A DNA stretch of 64,000 nucleotides from Dyella sp. RRB7 (GTDB lineage Bacteria; Pseudomonadota; Gammaproteobacteria; Xanthomonadales; Rhodanobacteraceae), in NCBI RefSeq assembly GCF_022761115.1, contig NZ_JAKWJS010000005.1, positions 124,001 through 188,000 on the forward strand, written 5' to 3'. The notes below the pieces were generated by a model, which was not told the origin of the DNA, ran no database searches, and saw nothing but the letters and a program-made list of their open reading frames with translations. This document shows, one piece after another, positions 17,285 to 26,863 of the stretch (the stretch's first letter is position 1; every line of letters begins with the position of its first letter). Position numbers and translations under genes: made by a program.

Positions 17285-18094
17285 ATGTTCTCTCTGCGTC
17301 GATCTGCCCTAGCGCTGTTTACCTGTCTTGCCCTCGCACCTGCGGCCCAGGCGTGGGGACCGCTGGGTCACAGCATCGTGGCCGACCTGGCGCAGCGTCA
17401 CCTCAGCCCTGCAGCTGAAGCGGAAGTAGAACGCCTGTTGGCGCCGGAGCACACCAAGTCGCTGGCCGACATTGCCAGCTGGCCGGACGAGATCCGCAAC
17501 GATCCCAAGCAGGATGCGCTGTGGAAGCAGACGCGCGGCCTGCACTACATCGACTTCACCTCGGGCGACTGCAACTACACGCCGCCGCGCGATTGCAAGG
17601 ACGGCCAGTGCGTGGTCGCCGGCATCGACCATTACGTGACGGTGCTGGGCGACAAGAGCCAGCCCGACGCGGTGCGTCTTGAGGCGCTGAAGTTCGTGGT
17701 GCATTTCATTGGCGACGAACACCAGCCGCTGCATGGCGGCTCGCGTGACGACAAGGGTGGCAACGCTTATCAGGTGCAGTTCGAAGGGAAGGGCACCAAT
17801 CTGCATAGCGTGTGGGACTCGGGCCTGCTCAAGACCCATGGCCTGGAGTGGAAGGCTTACGCCGACGAGCTGGATGCGCGTGGCCCGGTCACGCTGCCGG
17901 CACCGATCCCGCCGCTGGACAACGCCTACGCCCAGTGGGCCGAGGAGTCCTGCGCGATCAGCCGCGACATCTACCCCGACAGCCACAAGATCGACCAGGC
18001 CTATGTCGACAAGGAACTGCCGGTAGCCGAACTGCGTTTGCGCGAAGCGGGTCGACGCCTCGCTGAAGTGCTGAACCTCACGCTGTCGCAGTAA
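17285..18094 (+). CDS. S1/P1 family zinc nuclease, secreted
   Basis: 269-residue secreted nuclease. A signal peptide (residues 1-23, ending APAAQA) leaves a mature protein that begins with W24-G-P-L-G-H; in this family the free N-terminal Trp and the following His bind the tri-zinc cluster. Further ligand motifs are DIASWPDEIR, GLHYIDF, VHFIGDEHQPLH and NLHSVWDSGLL. The family cleaves single-stranded DNA and RNA, and some members remove 3-prime phosphates. The ATG at 17285 is chosen because it gives the correct cleavage site. It ends in a strong terminator. Confidence 0.93.
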   Translation: MFSLRRSALALFTCLALAPAAQAWGPLGHSIVADLAQRHLSPAAEAEVERLLAPEHTKSLADIASWPDEIRNDPKQDALWKQTRGLHYIDFTSGDCNYTPPRDCKDGQCVVAGIDHYVTVLGDKSQPDAVRLEALKFVVHFIGDEHQPLHGGSRDDKGGNAYQVQFEGKGTNLHSVWDSGLLKTHGLEWKAYADELDARGPVTLPAPIPPLDNAYAQWAEESCAISRDIYPDSHKIDQAYVDKELPVAELRLREAGRRLAEVLNLTLSQ

Positions 18095-18117
18095 GCGCCC
18101 CGGGTTTCCGCCGAGAG

Positions 18118-18147
18118 AGAGCCGGCCAGATGCCGGCTCTTTTTTTG
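18118..18147 (+). terminator. Rho-independent terminator of the nuclease gene
   Basis: AGAGCCGGC and GCCGGCTCT arms (9 bp) followed by seven T residues. Confidence 0.9.
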
Positions 18148-18522
18148 TCCCTGAAGGTCAGGGCCGTCTCGTCAGGCAGGGCCATTCGGGTTCGCCAACG
18201 ATGCTTTTTTGTGCGATGCAAAATCATTCGTGGCGATCGTGGACGCCGCTTCGAACGGCGTCCTGGAGTGTCTTGGCGGGTCCCTGTGCCTGGCTTTGGA
18301 CTGGCGTTGCGTTTGGTGGCCGATGACACCAGTCGTCGGGCGTATAGATGTCCATGATGCAGACCAGTGCAGTGAGCCCACTACGTTCTTCTTGGTGAGA
18401 ACGTAATACCAGTGGCTAGGTCTGGTACGCATGCCAGATGCAGTCCACTTGCAGGCGCGGCGAGGTCACGCAAAAGCCTGCCAAAACCCTCTGGCGCAAT
18501 GCATCAGTTCTGCTAGTTTGGA
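18148..18522. other. Intergenic region before pykA (about 375 bp)
   Basis: No convincing gene. Small open frames on both strands lack ribosome-binding sites and recognisable domains. A perfect hairpin (GGACGCCG / CGGCGTCC, 18241-18263) lies inside. It should contain the pykA promoter, but I see no clear -35/-10 pair. Confidence 0.5.
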
Positions 18523-19998
18523 ATGATGACTACTGAAAATCCGCTGCGCCGCACAAAGATTGTCGCCACCCTCGGTCCCGCTACCGATGCGCCTGGCATG
18601 CTCGAAAAAATCATCGCCGAAGGGGTCGACGTGGTTCGCCTGAACCTGTCGCATGGCCAGCCCGATGATCACCGTGCGCGCGCCAACGCCGTGCGCGATG
18701 CGGCTGCCAGGCTTGGCCGCGAGGTGGGCGTGCTCGCCGACTTGCAGGGTCCGAAGATCCGCGTCGAGCGTTTCGCCAACGGCCCGATCGAACTGAACGT
18801 GGGCGACAGCTTCGTGCTGGACTGCACCCCCGGCGCGCCGCTGGGCGACAACACCCGCGTGGGCGTGAGCTACTACGACCTGCCCAAGGACGTGTCCGCC
18901 GGTGACGTGCTCCTGCTCGACGACGGCCTCGTCGCGCTCACCGTCGAAGAGGTGGTGGGCCAGGAAATCCGCTGCACGGTGTTGATCGGCGGCAAGCTGT
19001 CCGATCGCAAGGGCCTCAACCGCCAGGGCGGCGGCCTCTCCGTCACCGCGCTGTCGGACAAGGACCGGGCCGACATCAAGCTGGCCGCCGAAATTGGCGC
19101 CGACTTCCTCGCCGTGTCGTTCGTGCGCTCGGCGGACGACATGAACGAGGCACGCCGCCTGCTTGAGGAAGCCGGCGGCAAGGCGTCCCTGGTGGCGAAG
19201 ATCGAGCGCGCCGATGCGATTCCCGTGCTGGGCGAGATCATCGACGCCTCCGATGTGGTGATGGTGGCGCGCGGCGACCTGGGCGTGGAAATCGGCGATG
19301 CCGAGCTGCCGGGCCTGCAGAAGAAGATCATCCGCGAATCGGTGCAGCGCAATCGCGCGGTGATCACCGCCACGCAGATGCTGCAGTCGATGGTGCGCTC
19401 GCCCATCCCAACCCGCGCCGAGGTCATGGACGTGGCCAACGCCGTCATCGACGGTACCGATGCCGTGATGCTGTCCGAGGAGTCGGCCGCCGGCGCGCAT
19501 CCGGACAAGGCCGTGGCCGCGCTTCGCCGCATTTGCCTCGGTGCCGAGCGGCAGTTCGAACCGAAGGAAGATCCGGCCACGCAGGCCCATCTGCTCGATC
19601 GTACCGACCAGGCCATTGCCCTGGCGGCGATGGTGCTGGCGGCGCAGCTGGGCGTGCGTGCCATCGTGGCATTGACCGAATCGGGCGCCACCGCGCAGTG
19701 GCTGTCGCGCTACCGCAGTGCGGTGCCCATCTACGCGCTGTCGCCGTTCGACGACGCGCGTCGCCGCATGTCCATCTTCCGCGATGTCACGGCGGTGAAG
19801 TTCACCCACGTATCGCAGACGCCGGCCGGCTCGGCCCGCGACGCGGTGCGCCAGTTGTTCGTGCAAGGCCGACTGGCCGAGGGCGATCGCGTGGTGCTGA
19901 CCCATGGCGATCACATCGGCCAGGGTGGCGGTACCAACACGCTCAAGCTGCTGTCGGTGGGCGCCGAGGGCGTGGTGGAGTGCCTGCGGGATCTGTAA
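18523..19998 (+). CDS. pykA: Pyruvate kinase
   Basis: 491-residue glycolytic enzyme that transfers phosphate from phosphoenolpyruvate to ADP. It starts RRTKIVATLGPATDAPGML, and the barrel has VVRLNLSHG, the signature LVAKIERADAI (with the catalytic Lys), MVARGDLGVEIG for metal binding and ITATQMLQSMVRSPIPTRAE. The B domain is at about residues 75-170 and the C-terminal allosteric domain after about 350. The start has two adjacent ATGs (18523, 18526). The C-terminal extension HGDHIGQGGGTNTLKLL is usual for PykA-type enzymes. Confidence 0.97.
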   Translation: MMTTENPLRRTKIVATLGPATDAPGMLEKIIAEGVDVVRLNLSHGQPDDHRARANAVRDAAARLGREVGVLADLQGPKIRVERFANGPIELNVGDSFVLDCTPGAPLGDNTRVGVSYYDLPKDVSAGDVLLLDDGLVALTVEEVVGQEIRCTVLIGGKLSDRKGLNRQGGGLSVTALSDKDRADIKLAAEIGADFLAVSFVRSADDMNEARRLLEEAGGKASLVAKIERADAIPVLGEIIDASDVVMVARGDLGVEIGDAELPGLQKKIIRESVQRNRAVITATQMLQSMVRSPIPTRAEVMDVANAVIDGTDAVMLSEESAAGAHPDKAVAALRRICLGAERQFEPKEDPATQAHLLDRTDQAIALAAMVLAAQLGVRAIVALTESGATAQWLSRYRSAVPIYALSPFDDARRRMSIFRDVTAVKFTHVSQTPAGSARDAVRQLFVQGRLAEGDRVVLTHGDHIGQGGGTNTLKLLSVGAEGVVECLRDL

Positions 19999-20080
19999 AT
20001 GTCGCCGGGACGTCGGTCGTGCTTCCATGCGGCTAGAATCCGGATGACCCATCCCCCAATGCAGGCACAGGAGGTTTTCC

Positions 20081-20530
20081 ATGAACACGATGTCACGACG
20101 CTGTACCCGGGCCTTGGTGTTGGCGCTGGCCATGACCGGCGCGGCGCCGCTGCTGGCGCAGTCGCAGGCGCGCATGGTGGGGCCGGAACATATCCAGTCG
20201 TACTGGATCATGCTCAACACCAAGGTGGACGCCGACGTTCCCAACAGCGGCCGCAACATGGACAAGCCCGGCTGCGTGGCGGTGAGCTACCTGATCGGTT
20301 CCGATGGCGTGCCGCAGAACGTCACGGTGCGCAAGGTAGTGCCGCAGAGTGACCTCGACGCGGTGGCCAAGAGCGTGGTGAGCAACTTCCGCTACGGCCC
20401 GTCGCTGACCAACCGCTCCAGCGAGCCGGTGTCCACGTACTACATCGTGCCGTTCAACCTGCCGGCCGACCCGGCCCAGCGCCAGTCCATCACCAACGCC
20501 TGCAAGCTGTCGGGCTTCGACCAGGCCTGA
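20081..20530 (+). CDS. Periplasmic TonB C-terminal-domain protein
   Basis: 149-residue exported protein. A signal peptide (about residues 1-27, ending PLLAQS) is followed by a domain resembling the C-terminal domain of TonB: GCVAVSYLIGSDGVPQNV, then VRKVVPQSDLDAVAKSVVSNFRYGPS. The transmembrane anchor and Pro-rich spacer of a true TonB are missing, so it cannot span the periplasm as an energy transducer. Two Cys residues may form a disulfide. It sits between pykA and fba with its own hairpin downstream, so no operon partner indicates its role. Confidence 0.7.
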   Translation: MNTMSRRCTRALVLALAMTGAAPLLAQSQARMVGPEHIQSYWIMLNTKVDADVPNSGRNMDKPGCVAVSYLIGSDGVPQNVTVRKVVPQSDLDAVAKSVVSNFRYGPSLTNRSSEPVSTYYIVPFNLPADPAQRQSITNACKLSGFDQA

Positions 20531-20548
20531 CTGCCAGGCCAGCGCTGG

Positions 20549-20583
20549 CGCCGTCCAGGGCCTTCTCCGGACCCTGGGCGGCG
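20549..20583 (+). terminator. Probable terminator after the TonB-CTD gene
   Basis: Twelve-base arms CGCCGTCCAGGG and CCCTGGGCGGCG, with one G-U pair, around an 11-base loop, followed only by TT. It is a strong stem but lacks a good T-run. Confidence 0.45.
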
Positions 20584-20591
20584 TTCTGGCC

Positions 20592-20597
20592 TATAAT
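20592..20597 (+). promoter_or_regulatory. -10 element of the fba promoter
   Basis: A perfect TATAAT 80 bp before the fba start codon. The expected -35 position (20569-20574) is a poor match, so an activator or an extended leader may be involved. Confidence 0.45.
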
Positions 20598-20676
20598 CGC
20601 CGCCTTTGAGCCTAGCTGCCCCCCTGGGGCGGCATCACCTTGTGCGGCCCACACCGCCTAAGTATCCGGAGTTGTC

Positions 20677-21684
20677 ATGAGCATCGAAGATCTCGAAAGC
20701 ATCGCCCTGGCGATGGTCGCGCCCGGCAAGGGCATCATCGCCATCGACGAGTCGACCAACACCATCAAGAAGCGTTTCGAGGCCGTTGGCATCGAGAACA
20801 CCGAAGAGAACCGCCGCGCCTACCGTGAGCTGCTGCTCACCGCGCCGGGTCTGTCCGAGTACATCTCCGGCGCCATCCTGTACGACGAGACCATTCGCCA
20901 GTCGACCAAGGACGGCGTGCCGTTCACCCAGGTGATGAAGAAGAACGGCATCATCCCGGGCATCAAGGTCGACAAGGGCCCGGTGCCGCTGGCCGGTTTC
21001 CCGGGCGACGTGGTCACCGAAGGCCTCGATGGCCTGCGTGAGCGCCTGCAGGAATACGCCAAGCTGGGCGCCCAGTTCGCCAAGTGGCGCGCGGTGATCA
21101 ACATCAGCGAAGAAAACCCCAGCTCCACCGCCATCGAGGCCAACTGCCACGCGCTGGCCCGCTACGCCGCGCTGTGCCAGGAAGCCGGCCTGGTGCCGAT
21201 GGTCGAGCCGGAAGTGATCATGGACGGCGACCACGGCATCGAAGTCAGCTACGAAGTGCACGAAGCCGTGCTGCGCAGCCTGTTCAACGCGCTGTACGAG
21301 CAGAACGTGATGCTGGAAGGCACCATCCTGAAGGTCAGCATGGTCATCCCGGGCAAGGATGCGGACGAGCAGGCCGAGGTCGAGGAAGTCGCCGAAGCCA
21401 CCGTGCGCGTGCTCAAGACCACCGTGCCGGCCACCCTGCCGGGCATCGTGTTCCTCTCCGGCGGCCAGACCGACGAGCAGTCCACCGCGCACCTCAATGC
21501 GATGAACCGCATGGGCCCGCACCCGTGGCCGTTGAGCTTCTCCTACGGTCGCGCCATGCAGCAGGCCGCGCTCAAGCTGTGGGCCAAGGACATGAAGGCC
21601 AACTACGCCGAGGCGCAGAAGACCGTGCTGGCCCGCGCCAAGGACAATGGCCTGGCCGCGCTGGGCCAGTGGAACGCCAAGTAA
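20677..21684 (+). CDS. fbaB: Fructose-bisphosphate aldolase class I
   Basis: 335-residue Schiff-base aldolase that interconverts fructose-1,6-bisphosphate with dihydroxyacetone phosphate and glyceraldehyde-3-phosphate. It is of the animal/plant-like class I type: GKGIIAIDESTNTIKKRF near the N-terminus, AKWRAVINI in the middle, the Schiff-base Lys K219 in LEGTILKVSMVIPGK, and FLSGGQTDEQSTAHLNAMN. No metal-dependent class II motifs are present. The ATG at 20677 has CGGAG upstream. A bidirectional terminator follows. Confidence 0.95.
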   Translation: MSIEDLESIALAMVAPGKGIIAIDESTNTIKKRFEAVGIENTEENRRAYRELLLTAPGLSEYISGAILYDETIRQSTKDGVPFTQVMKKNGIIPGIKVDKGPVPLAGFPGDVVTEGLDGLRERLQEYAKLGAQFAKWRAVINISEENPSSTAIEANCHALARYAALCQEAGLVPMVEPEVIMDGDHGIEVSYEVHEAVLRSLFNALYEQNVMLEGTILKVSMVIPGKDADEQAEVEEVAEATVRVLKTTVPATLPGIVFLSGGQTDEQSTAHLNAMNRMGPHPWPLSFSYGRAMQQAALKLWAKDMKANYAEAQKTVLARAKDNGLAALGQWNAK

Positions 21685-21717
21685 GCCGGCTTTTCATTTA
21701 GCTCTTGCCGCAAAAGA

Positions 21718-21745
21718 AACGGGCGCCTCGCGGCGCCCGTTTTTT
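21718..21745. terminator. Bidirectional terminator between fba and the outer-membrane protein gene
   Basis: ACGGGCGCC and GGCGCCCGT arms (9 bp) with a TCGC loop; six T follow on the plus strand and TTTCTTTT on the minus strand. Confidence 0.85.
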
Positions 21746-21764
21746 GTTGCCTGGTACAGCTCGA

Positions 21765-22382
21765 TCAGAAGCGGTATTCCGCGCTGACGGTGTACAGGTT
21801 GGTCGGCATGCTGATGTTCTTGCTGCTCTGGCTGCCGTCGTAGTAGTCCCAGTTCAGGCCCACGCTGATGTTATTGGTGATGTTGTAGCCAGCGCCCACG
21901 CCAGCGTAGTAGCGGGTGCTGTTGAAGTTGACGGACTGCGGGTTGAACCGGTCGTTGGTGAGGCCAGAACCCTTGGCGAAGAAAGCACCGCCGCGCACTT
22001 CACCGTACCAGCGCGGGCTGAAGTTGTAGCGCAGGTTCAGACCAGCGGTAGCGCCCTGCAGCTTGGACTGGCCGTTGCTGCCGGTGTAGTTCGCGTAGTT
22101 CTGGGTGTAGGCACCACGAGCGTCAGCGCGACCCAGGTACACGTAGCCAACTTCCGCGCCCAGCGAGGTCGAGGGGTTGATGGCGAAACGGTAACCGCCC
22201 TTGAGGCCGCCAGCGAAGCTGCCGTTGTCGTAGGGCCCCTTGTCGATCTGGCCGTAGCCGGCGTTGGCGCCGACGTACCAGCCCTGCTGTGCGGTCGGGT
22301 TGGCGGCGTCCTGAGCAAAAGCGGCCGGAACGGCCACGAAACCGGCGGTGGCCAGAGCAAGAGCAATAATGGTCTTTTTCAT
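21765..22382 (-). CDS. Small outer-membrane beta-barrel protein
   Basis: 205-residue protein with a classic signal peptide (MKKTIIALALATAGFVAV...AFA, about 23 residues) and then alternating amphipathic strands: GWYVGANAGYGQIDKG, GGLKGGYRFAI, LGAEVGYVYLG, AGLNLRYNFS, WYGEVRGGAFF, YYAGVGAGYNI, ISVGLNWDYYDG, and a terminal strand ending in Phe (VSAEYRF), the barrel-assembly signal. This fits an 8-stranded OmpA-like or Ail/OmpX-type barrel without a peptidoglycan-binding domain. GAGGAAG precedes the ATG at 22382. It is divergent from tkt. Function beyond membrane structure or adhesion cannot be assigned. Confidence 0.85.
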   Translation of the reverse strand: MKKTIIALALATAGFVAVPAAFAQDAANPTAQQGWYVGANAGYGQIDKGPYDNGSFAGGLKGGYRFAINPSTSLGAEVGYVYLGRADARGAYTQNYANYTGSNGQSKLQGATAGLNLRYNFSPRWYGEVRGGAFFAKGSGLTNDRFNPQSVNFNSTRYYAGVGAGYNITNNISVGLNWDYYDGSQSSKNISMPTNLYTVSAEYRF

Positions 22383-22641
22383 GGGGGTACTTCCTCTTCG
22401 TCTTATTGGGCCAGTCCGCACGGCCGGGGGTTCGGTCGTCTGCGGCTGGGGCACCTGCTTGGTAGCGGTGGTGCTGGCTATTAGATGCGGTGGCACCTGA
22501 AGAGTTTCAATACCCGTTAGTACAGGATTAAGGGCGGGTTAATTCTTCGCAGGGTTCAGCCGGGACTGGCGCGCGACATCGGGCGCGGGGATCAGCGACA
22601 ATAGGCGTTTTTAGCCGCCGCCTTCCCCGGAGAACCTTTTG

Positions 22642-24645
22642 ATGACTACCCGCCGCGAACTAGCCAACGCCGTGCGCGCCCTTGCGATGGACGCCGTGGA
22701 GCAGGCCAACTCGGGCCACCCGGGCATGCCCATGGGCATGGCGGACCTCGCCGAGGTGCTGTGGAACGACTTCCTGCAGTACAACCCGGCCAATCCCAAG
22801 TGGTTCAATCGCGATCGTTTCGTGCTCTCCAATGGCCACGGCTCGATGCTGCAGTACGCCCTGCTGCACCTGACCGGCTTCGACCTGCCGCTGGAGCAGC
22901 TCAAGCGCTTCCGCCAGCTGCACTCGAAGACGGCCGGCCATCCGGAAGCCAGCGAAACCCCAGGCGTGGAAACCACCACCGGCCCGCTGGGTCAGGGCCT
23001 GGCCAATGCCGTTGGTTTTGCGCTGGCCGAGAAGGTGCTGGCCGCGCACTTCAACCGTCCGGGCCACGAGATCATCGATCACCACACTTACGTGTTCCTT
23101 GGCGATGGCTGCCTGATGGAAGGCATCTCGCACGAGGTGGCCTCGCTGGCCGGTACCTGGAAGCTGGGCAAGCTGGTGGCGGTTTATGACGACAACGGCA
23201 TTTCGATCGACGGCGAAGTGCATGGCTGGTTCACCGACAACACGCCGGAGCGTTTCGAGGCCTATGGCTGGAACGTGATCCGCGGGGTCGACGGGCATGA
23301 TGCGGCAGCCATTGCCGAAGCGTTCAAGACGGCAACCAGCCAGAGCGAGAAGCCCACGCTGATTTGCGCCAAGACCATTATTGGTTTCGGCGCGCCGCAC
23401 AAGCAGGGCAAGGAAGAGAGCCACGGCGCCGCGCTGGGCAAGGACGAGGTGGCCGCCGCCCGTGACGAGCTGGACTGGCGCTACGCACCGTTCGAGATTC
23501 CGGCCGAGATCTACGCCGGCTGGGATCATCGCAAGGCGGGTGCCGAGCTTGAGCAGGCCTGGCACGACGCGCTGGCCAAGTACACGGCGGCCTTCCCGGA
23601 ACTGGCGGCCGAGCTCAATCGCCGCATCAGTGGCGAGCTGCCGGCCGACTGGGCGGCCAAGTCGCAGGCGTTCATCGACAAGCTGCAGGCGGAGGGCCCT
23701 GTGGTGGCCTCGCGCAAGGCTTCGCAGATGACCATCGAGGCGTTCGCACCGCTGCTGCCGGAACTGATCGGCGGTTCGGCCGACCTGGCCGGTTCCAACC
23801 TCACCAAGTGGAAGGGCAGCGTCGACGCCGGCAACGGCCATAACCCCAACGGCAACTATGTCTACTACGGCGTGCGCGAGTTCGGCATGACCGCGATTGC
23901 CAACGGCCTGGCCCTGCATGGCGGCTTCATCCCGTACGACGCCACCTTCCTGGTGTTCTCCGATTACGCCCGCAATGCCGTGCGCATGAGCGCGCTGATT
24001 CCGGCGCACGCCATCCACGTGTACACGCACGATTCGATCGGCCTGGGCGAAGACGGCCCGACCCATCAGCCGGTGGAGCACCTGGCCTCGCTGCGCTATA
24101 TCCCGAACAACCAGGTGTGGCGCCCGTGCGATGCGGTGGAATCGGCGGTGTCGTGGAAGCTTGCCATCGAGCGCAAGGGCAACCCGGCCTGCCTGGTGTT
24201 CTCGCGCCAGAACCTCAAGCACCAGCAGCGCACCGCGCAGCAGGTCGCCGACATCTCGCGTGGCGCCTATGTGCTGTCCGACCCGCAGGACACCCGGTTC
24301 AAGGCCATCCTGATCGCCACCGGCTCGGAAGTGGAGCTGGCCATGGAAGCGGCCCGCACGCTGGCGCAGCAGAACGTGCCGGTGCGCGTGGTGTCGATGC
24401 CGTGCACGGAAGTGTTCGACGCGCAGCCGCTGGAATACCGTGAAGCGATCCTGCCGGGCTGGTGCCGCGCCCGCGTGGCGGTGGAAGCGGCGAGCGCCGA
24501 CTTCTGGCGCAAGTACGTGGGCCTGGACGGCGACGTGGTCGGCATGACCACCTTCGGTGCCTCGGCGCCGGCACCGCAGCTGTTCGAGCACTTCGGTTTC
24601 ACCGTGGCCCATGTGGTCGATGCGGCGAAGCGCGTGATCGGCTGA
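22642..24645 (+). CDS. tktA: Transketolase
   Basis: 667-residue thiamine-diphosphate enzyme of the pentose phosphate pathway that moves two-carbon ketol units between sugar phosphates. Recognisable blocks: [20 protein letters not shown] at the start, the ThDP motif GDGCLMEG..., the [11 protein letters not shown] stretch, [14 protein letters not shown], the pyrimidine-domain [18 protein letters not shown], and [24 protein letters not shown] directly before the ATG at 22642 could also be read, but CGGAG spacing fits the ATG. It lies in the carbon cluster with gapA, pykA, fba and pgk. Confidence 0.97.
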   Translation: MTTRRELANAVRALAMDAVEQANSGHPGMPMGMADLAEVLWNDFLQYNPANPKWFNRDRFVLSNGHGSMLQYALLHLTGFDLPLEQLKRFRQLHSKTAGHPEASETPGVETTTGPLGQGLANAVGFALAEKVLAAHFNRPGHEIIDHHTYVFLGDGCLMEGISHEVASLAGTWKLGKLVAVYDDNGISIDGEVHGWFTDNTPERFEAYGWNVIRGVDGHDAAAIAEAFKTATSQSEKPTLICAKTIIGFGAPHKQGKEESHGAALGKDEVAAARDELDWRYAPFEIPAEIYAGWDHRKAGAELEQAWHDALAKYTAAFPELAAELNRRISGELPADWAAKSQAFIDKLQAEGPVVASRKASQMTIEAFAPLLPELIGGSADLAGSNLTKWKGSVDAGNGHNPNGNYVYYGVREFGMTAIANGLALHGGFIPYDATFLVFSDYARNAVRMSALIPAHAIHVYTHDSIGLGEDGPTHQPVEHLASLRYIPNNQVWRPCDAVESAVSWKLAIERKGNPACLVFSRQNLKHQQRTAQQVADISRGAYVLSDPQDTRFKAILIATGSEVELAMEAARTLAQQNVPVRVVSMPCTEVFDAQPLEYREAILPGWCRARVAVEAASADFWRKYVGLDGDVVGMTTFGASAPAPQLFEHFGFTVAHVVDAAKRVIG

Positions 24646-24667
24646 TCTCAAGGTTCCGCCGAAGTCG

Positions 24668-24699
24668 AAAAAGCCGCGGCGTGCCGCGGCTTTTTCTTT
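24668..24699 (+). terminator. Rho-independent terminator of tktA
   Basis: Twelve-base perfect arms AAAAAGCCGCGG and CCGCGGCTTTTT around CGTG, followed by CTTT. Confidence 0.9.
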
Positions 24700-24858
24700 G
24701 GGAGAAAGCCTGTGCCGTCAAGGTGTTGGGGCGGCTGTTGCACGCAGGCTAACAGCCCTTGAGGAAATGGAAATTCCGTGTGTGGAAGTCGGTTTCTAGA
24801 GTGCGCATCAAGCCGACGGCAGGTGCCGCCAGCTACCCACCACTCAAGGGAAATCGCC

Positions 24859-25878
24859 ATGAAAACGTTCAAGACCTTGTTCGCCACCGCTGCCATGGCC
24901 GTCGCCGCGCAAGCCAGTGCCGGCCAGTTGGAACCCTCCACCCAGGCCTTTATCGATGCCCTGGCCGCCAAGGGCGGCGAGCCGATCTACAAGCTGCCGG
25001 TGCCGCAGGCCCGCCAGGTGCTGGAAGATGCGCAGTCGGGCAACGTCGCCAAGCTGCCGGTCGACAAGCAGGACCTCACTTTCAACGACGCCAAGGCCGG
25101 ACCGGTCTCCATCACCATCATCCGTCCCAAGGGCGTGACCGGCGAACTGCCGGCGGTGCTGTACATCCACGGCGCGGGCTGGGTGCTGGGCAGCGAGAAC
25201 ACCCATGATCGCCTGGTGCGCCAGCTGGCGACCGGCGCCCGCGCCGCGGTGGTCTTCGTGAACTACTCACGCGCGCCGGAGGCGAAGTTCCCGGTGCAGG
25301 ACGAGCAGTCCTACGCGGCCGCCAAGTGGGTGGTCGAGCACGGCAAGGAACATGGCATCGACGGCCACACCATGGCCATCGCGGGCGACAGCGTGGGCGG
25401 CAACATGACCGCCGCGGTGACCTTGATGGCCAAGCAGCGCGGCGGTCCGGCGTTCGTCTACCAGGTGCTGTTCTATCCCGTCACCGACGCCAACTTCGCG
25501 AACGGCTCCTACCGCGAATTCGCCAACGGTCCGTGGCTGACCCTGCCGGCGATGCAGTGGTTCTGGAACGCCTATGTGCCGAACGAGGCCGAGCGCCAGA
25601 ATCCGCTGGTGACGCCGCTGAACGCCACGCTGGAGCAGTTGAAGGATCTGCCGCCGGCGCTGGTGATCACCGACGAGAACGACGTGCTGCGTGACGAAGG
25701 CGAAGCCTATGCGCACAAGCTGATGGCGGCCGGCGTCAACGTGACGGCGACCCGTTACCTGGGCACCATCCACGACTTCGTGATGCTCGATGCGCTGGCC
25801 GATACGCCGGCCGCCAAGGCGGCGGTGGCCCAGGCCAACCAGAAGCTGCGCGCGGCGCTTTATCCCGCGCAGAAGTAA
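24859..25878 (+). CDS. Secreted alpha/beta hydrolase (HSL-type esterase)
   Basis: 339-residue esterase/lipase of the alpha/beta hydrolase-3 (hormone-sensitive lipase) family. An N-terminal signal peptide (MKTFKTLFATAAMAVAAQASA) predicts export. The oxyanion motif is H104-G-A-G-W (HGGGW in most members), the nucleophile S178 is in GDSVGGN, the acid Asp is in ITDENDVLRDEG, and the His is in GTIHDFVML. It should hydrolyse short-chain esters; the natural substrate is unknown. The ATG at 24859 is chosen for its signal peptide. A hairpin that also overlaps the end of the convergent LysR gene follows. Confidence 0.9.
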   Translation: MKTFKTLFATAAMAVAAQASAGQLEPSTQAFIDALAAKGGEPIYKLPVPQARQVLEDAQSGNVAKLPVDKQDLTFNDAKAGPVSITIIRPKGVTGELPAVLYIHGAGWVLGSENTHDRLVRQLATGARAAVVFVNYSRAPEAKFPVQDEQSYAAAKWVVEHGKEHGIDGHTMAIAGDSVGGNMTAAVTLMAKQRGGPAFVYQVLFYPVTDANFANGSYREFANGPWLTLPAMQWFWNAYVPNEAERQNPLVTPLNATLEQLKDLPPALVITDENDVLRDEGEAYAHKLMAAGVNVTATRYLGTIHDFVMLDALADTPAAKAAVAQANQKLRAALYPAQK

Positions 25879-25905
25879 GCGCCGGGTGGCTTGACGGCTT
25901 GACCA

Positions 25906-25930
25906 TGACGCCCCCGCCTTGGGGGCGTCA
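25906..25930. terminator. Hairpin between convergent esterase and LysR genes
   Basis: Perfect 10-base arms TGACGCCCCC and GGGGGCGTCA around GCCTT. The right arm contains the LysR stop codon. There is no T-run. Confidence 0.5.
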
Positions 25931-26803
25931 GTTCCAGTGCCACTCGCTGGCGAATTGCACGAACTCCGTGGCGCTTGGATTCAACGAGCGGTCGGCGGCC
26001 TGGACCAGGCTCACTTCACGCTCGATGGTGCGATCACTGAACGGGCGCAGGTTGATGCCGGGCATCAACGGCGAATATTCCGGCACGAACGAAATGCCGA
26101 AGCCACCCGCCACCATGGTCTGGATCCAGTCCTCGCGCTCGCTGCGGAACGCCACCGGAAGCTCCATGCCCAGTTGCCGGACCTCGTTGAGCCAATACCC
26201 CTGGTACTCGCAGCTTTCGCGCAGCAGGTGAGGTTCCTGGGCGGCCTCGGCGAGGGGAATGCTCTCGCGCTCGGTAAACGGATGTCCCGCCGGCACGGCG
26301 ATGCGGAAGGGCTCGCGATACAACGGCTGGGTCTTGAAGCGTGCATCCACCTGGTCGGGAAACGCCATGACGGCGAGATCGAGAGCGCCGCTGAGCAACT
26401 GCTCGTTGAGATCATCCACGCCGCTGTCGGCCAGCTGGATCTGGCAATGGGGATGCGCCAGGCGGAATTCGCCCAGGAAGCCGAGGAAGCGCGCCGGCCC
26501 GATGGTGCACATGACGCCGATGCGCACCGGCGCCTCGTCGGTATCCAGGAATTGCTTGCCCGCTGCCCGCGCGGCCGCCATGCCATTGGCGATCTGTTCC
26601 AGATGCGGGCGCATCAGCATGCCGAAGGAGGTGACCTGTACGCCATGCGTGTCGCGGGTGAACAGGGGCGCACCCAGCTCGTCCTCCAGCTTGCGCAGGC
26701 CGCGCGACAACGCCGGCGTGGTCACGAAGCAATGCGCCGCCGCGCGGGTGAAGTTGAGATTGCGATACACCGCCAGGGCGTAGCGGATTTCGTGGGCTTC
26801 CAT
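25928..26803 (-). CDS. LysR family transcriptional regulator
   Basis: 291-residue regulator. The N-terminal winged helix-turn-helix spans about residues 1-60 (HEIRYALAVYRNLNFTRAAA, then SRGLRKLEDELGAPLFTRD). The C-terminal effector-binding domain starts near 90 and includes GALDLAVMAFP and VAGGFGISFVPEY. The Cys residues in VMCTIGPA and RESCEYQG sit in the effector domain and the pattern resembles oxidative-stress-type LysR members, but a redox role is only a guess. No divergent partner gene is present; its neighbours are a convergent esterase and an upstream co-directional HAD phosphatase, so the target is unknown. Confidence 0.92.
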   Translation of the reverse strand: MEAHEIRYALAVYRNLNFTRAAAHCFVTTPALSRGLRKLEDELGAPLFTRDTHGVQVTSFGMLMRPHLEQIANGMAAARAAGKQFLDTDEAPVRIGVMCTIGPARFLGFLGEFRLAHPHCQIQLADSGVDDLNEQLLSGALDLAVMAFPDQVDARFKTQPLYREPFRIAVPAGHPFTERESIPLAEAAQEPHLLRESCEYQGYWLNEVRQLGMELPVAFRSEREDWIQTMVAGGFGISFVPEYSPLMPGINLRPFSDRTIEREVSLVQAADRSLNPSATEFVQFASEWHWN

Positions 26804-26863
26804 GGTCGTTCCCGGGCCTGGACAGGCGATTGTAGCGGCCCTGCCGCCCGCGACGGGAACGCG

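Noticed and set aside
18172-18432. 86-codon leftward frame starting MRTRPSHWYYVLTKKN, considered as a GIY-YIG-type fragment
   Set aside because: Only a loose similarity of the first residues, no ribosome-binding site, and the rest matches nothing I recognise.
22660-24651. 663-codon leftward frame opposite transketolase
   Set aside because: Shadow of the tktA reading frame with unnatural composition.
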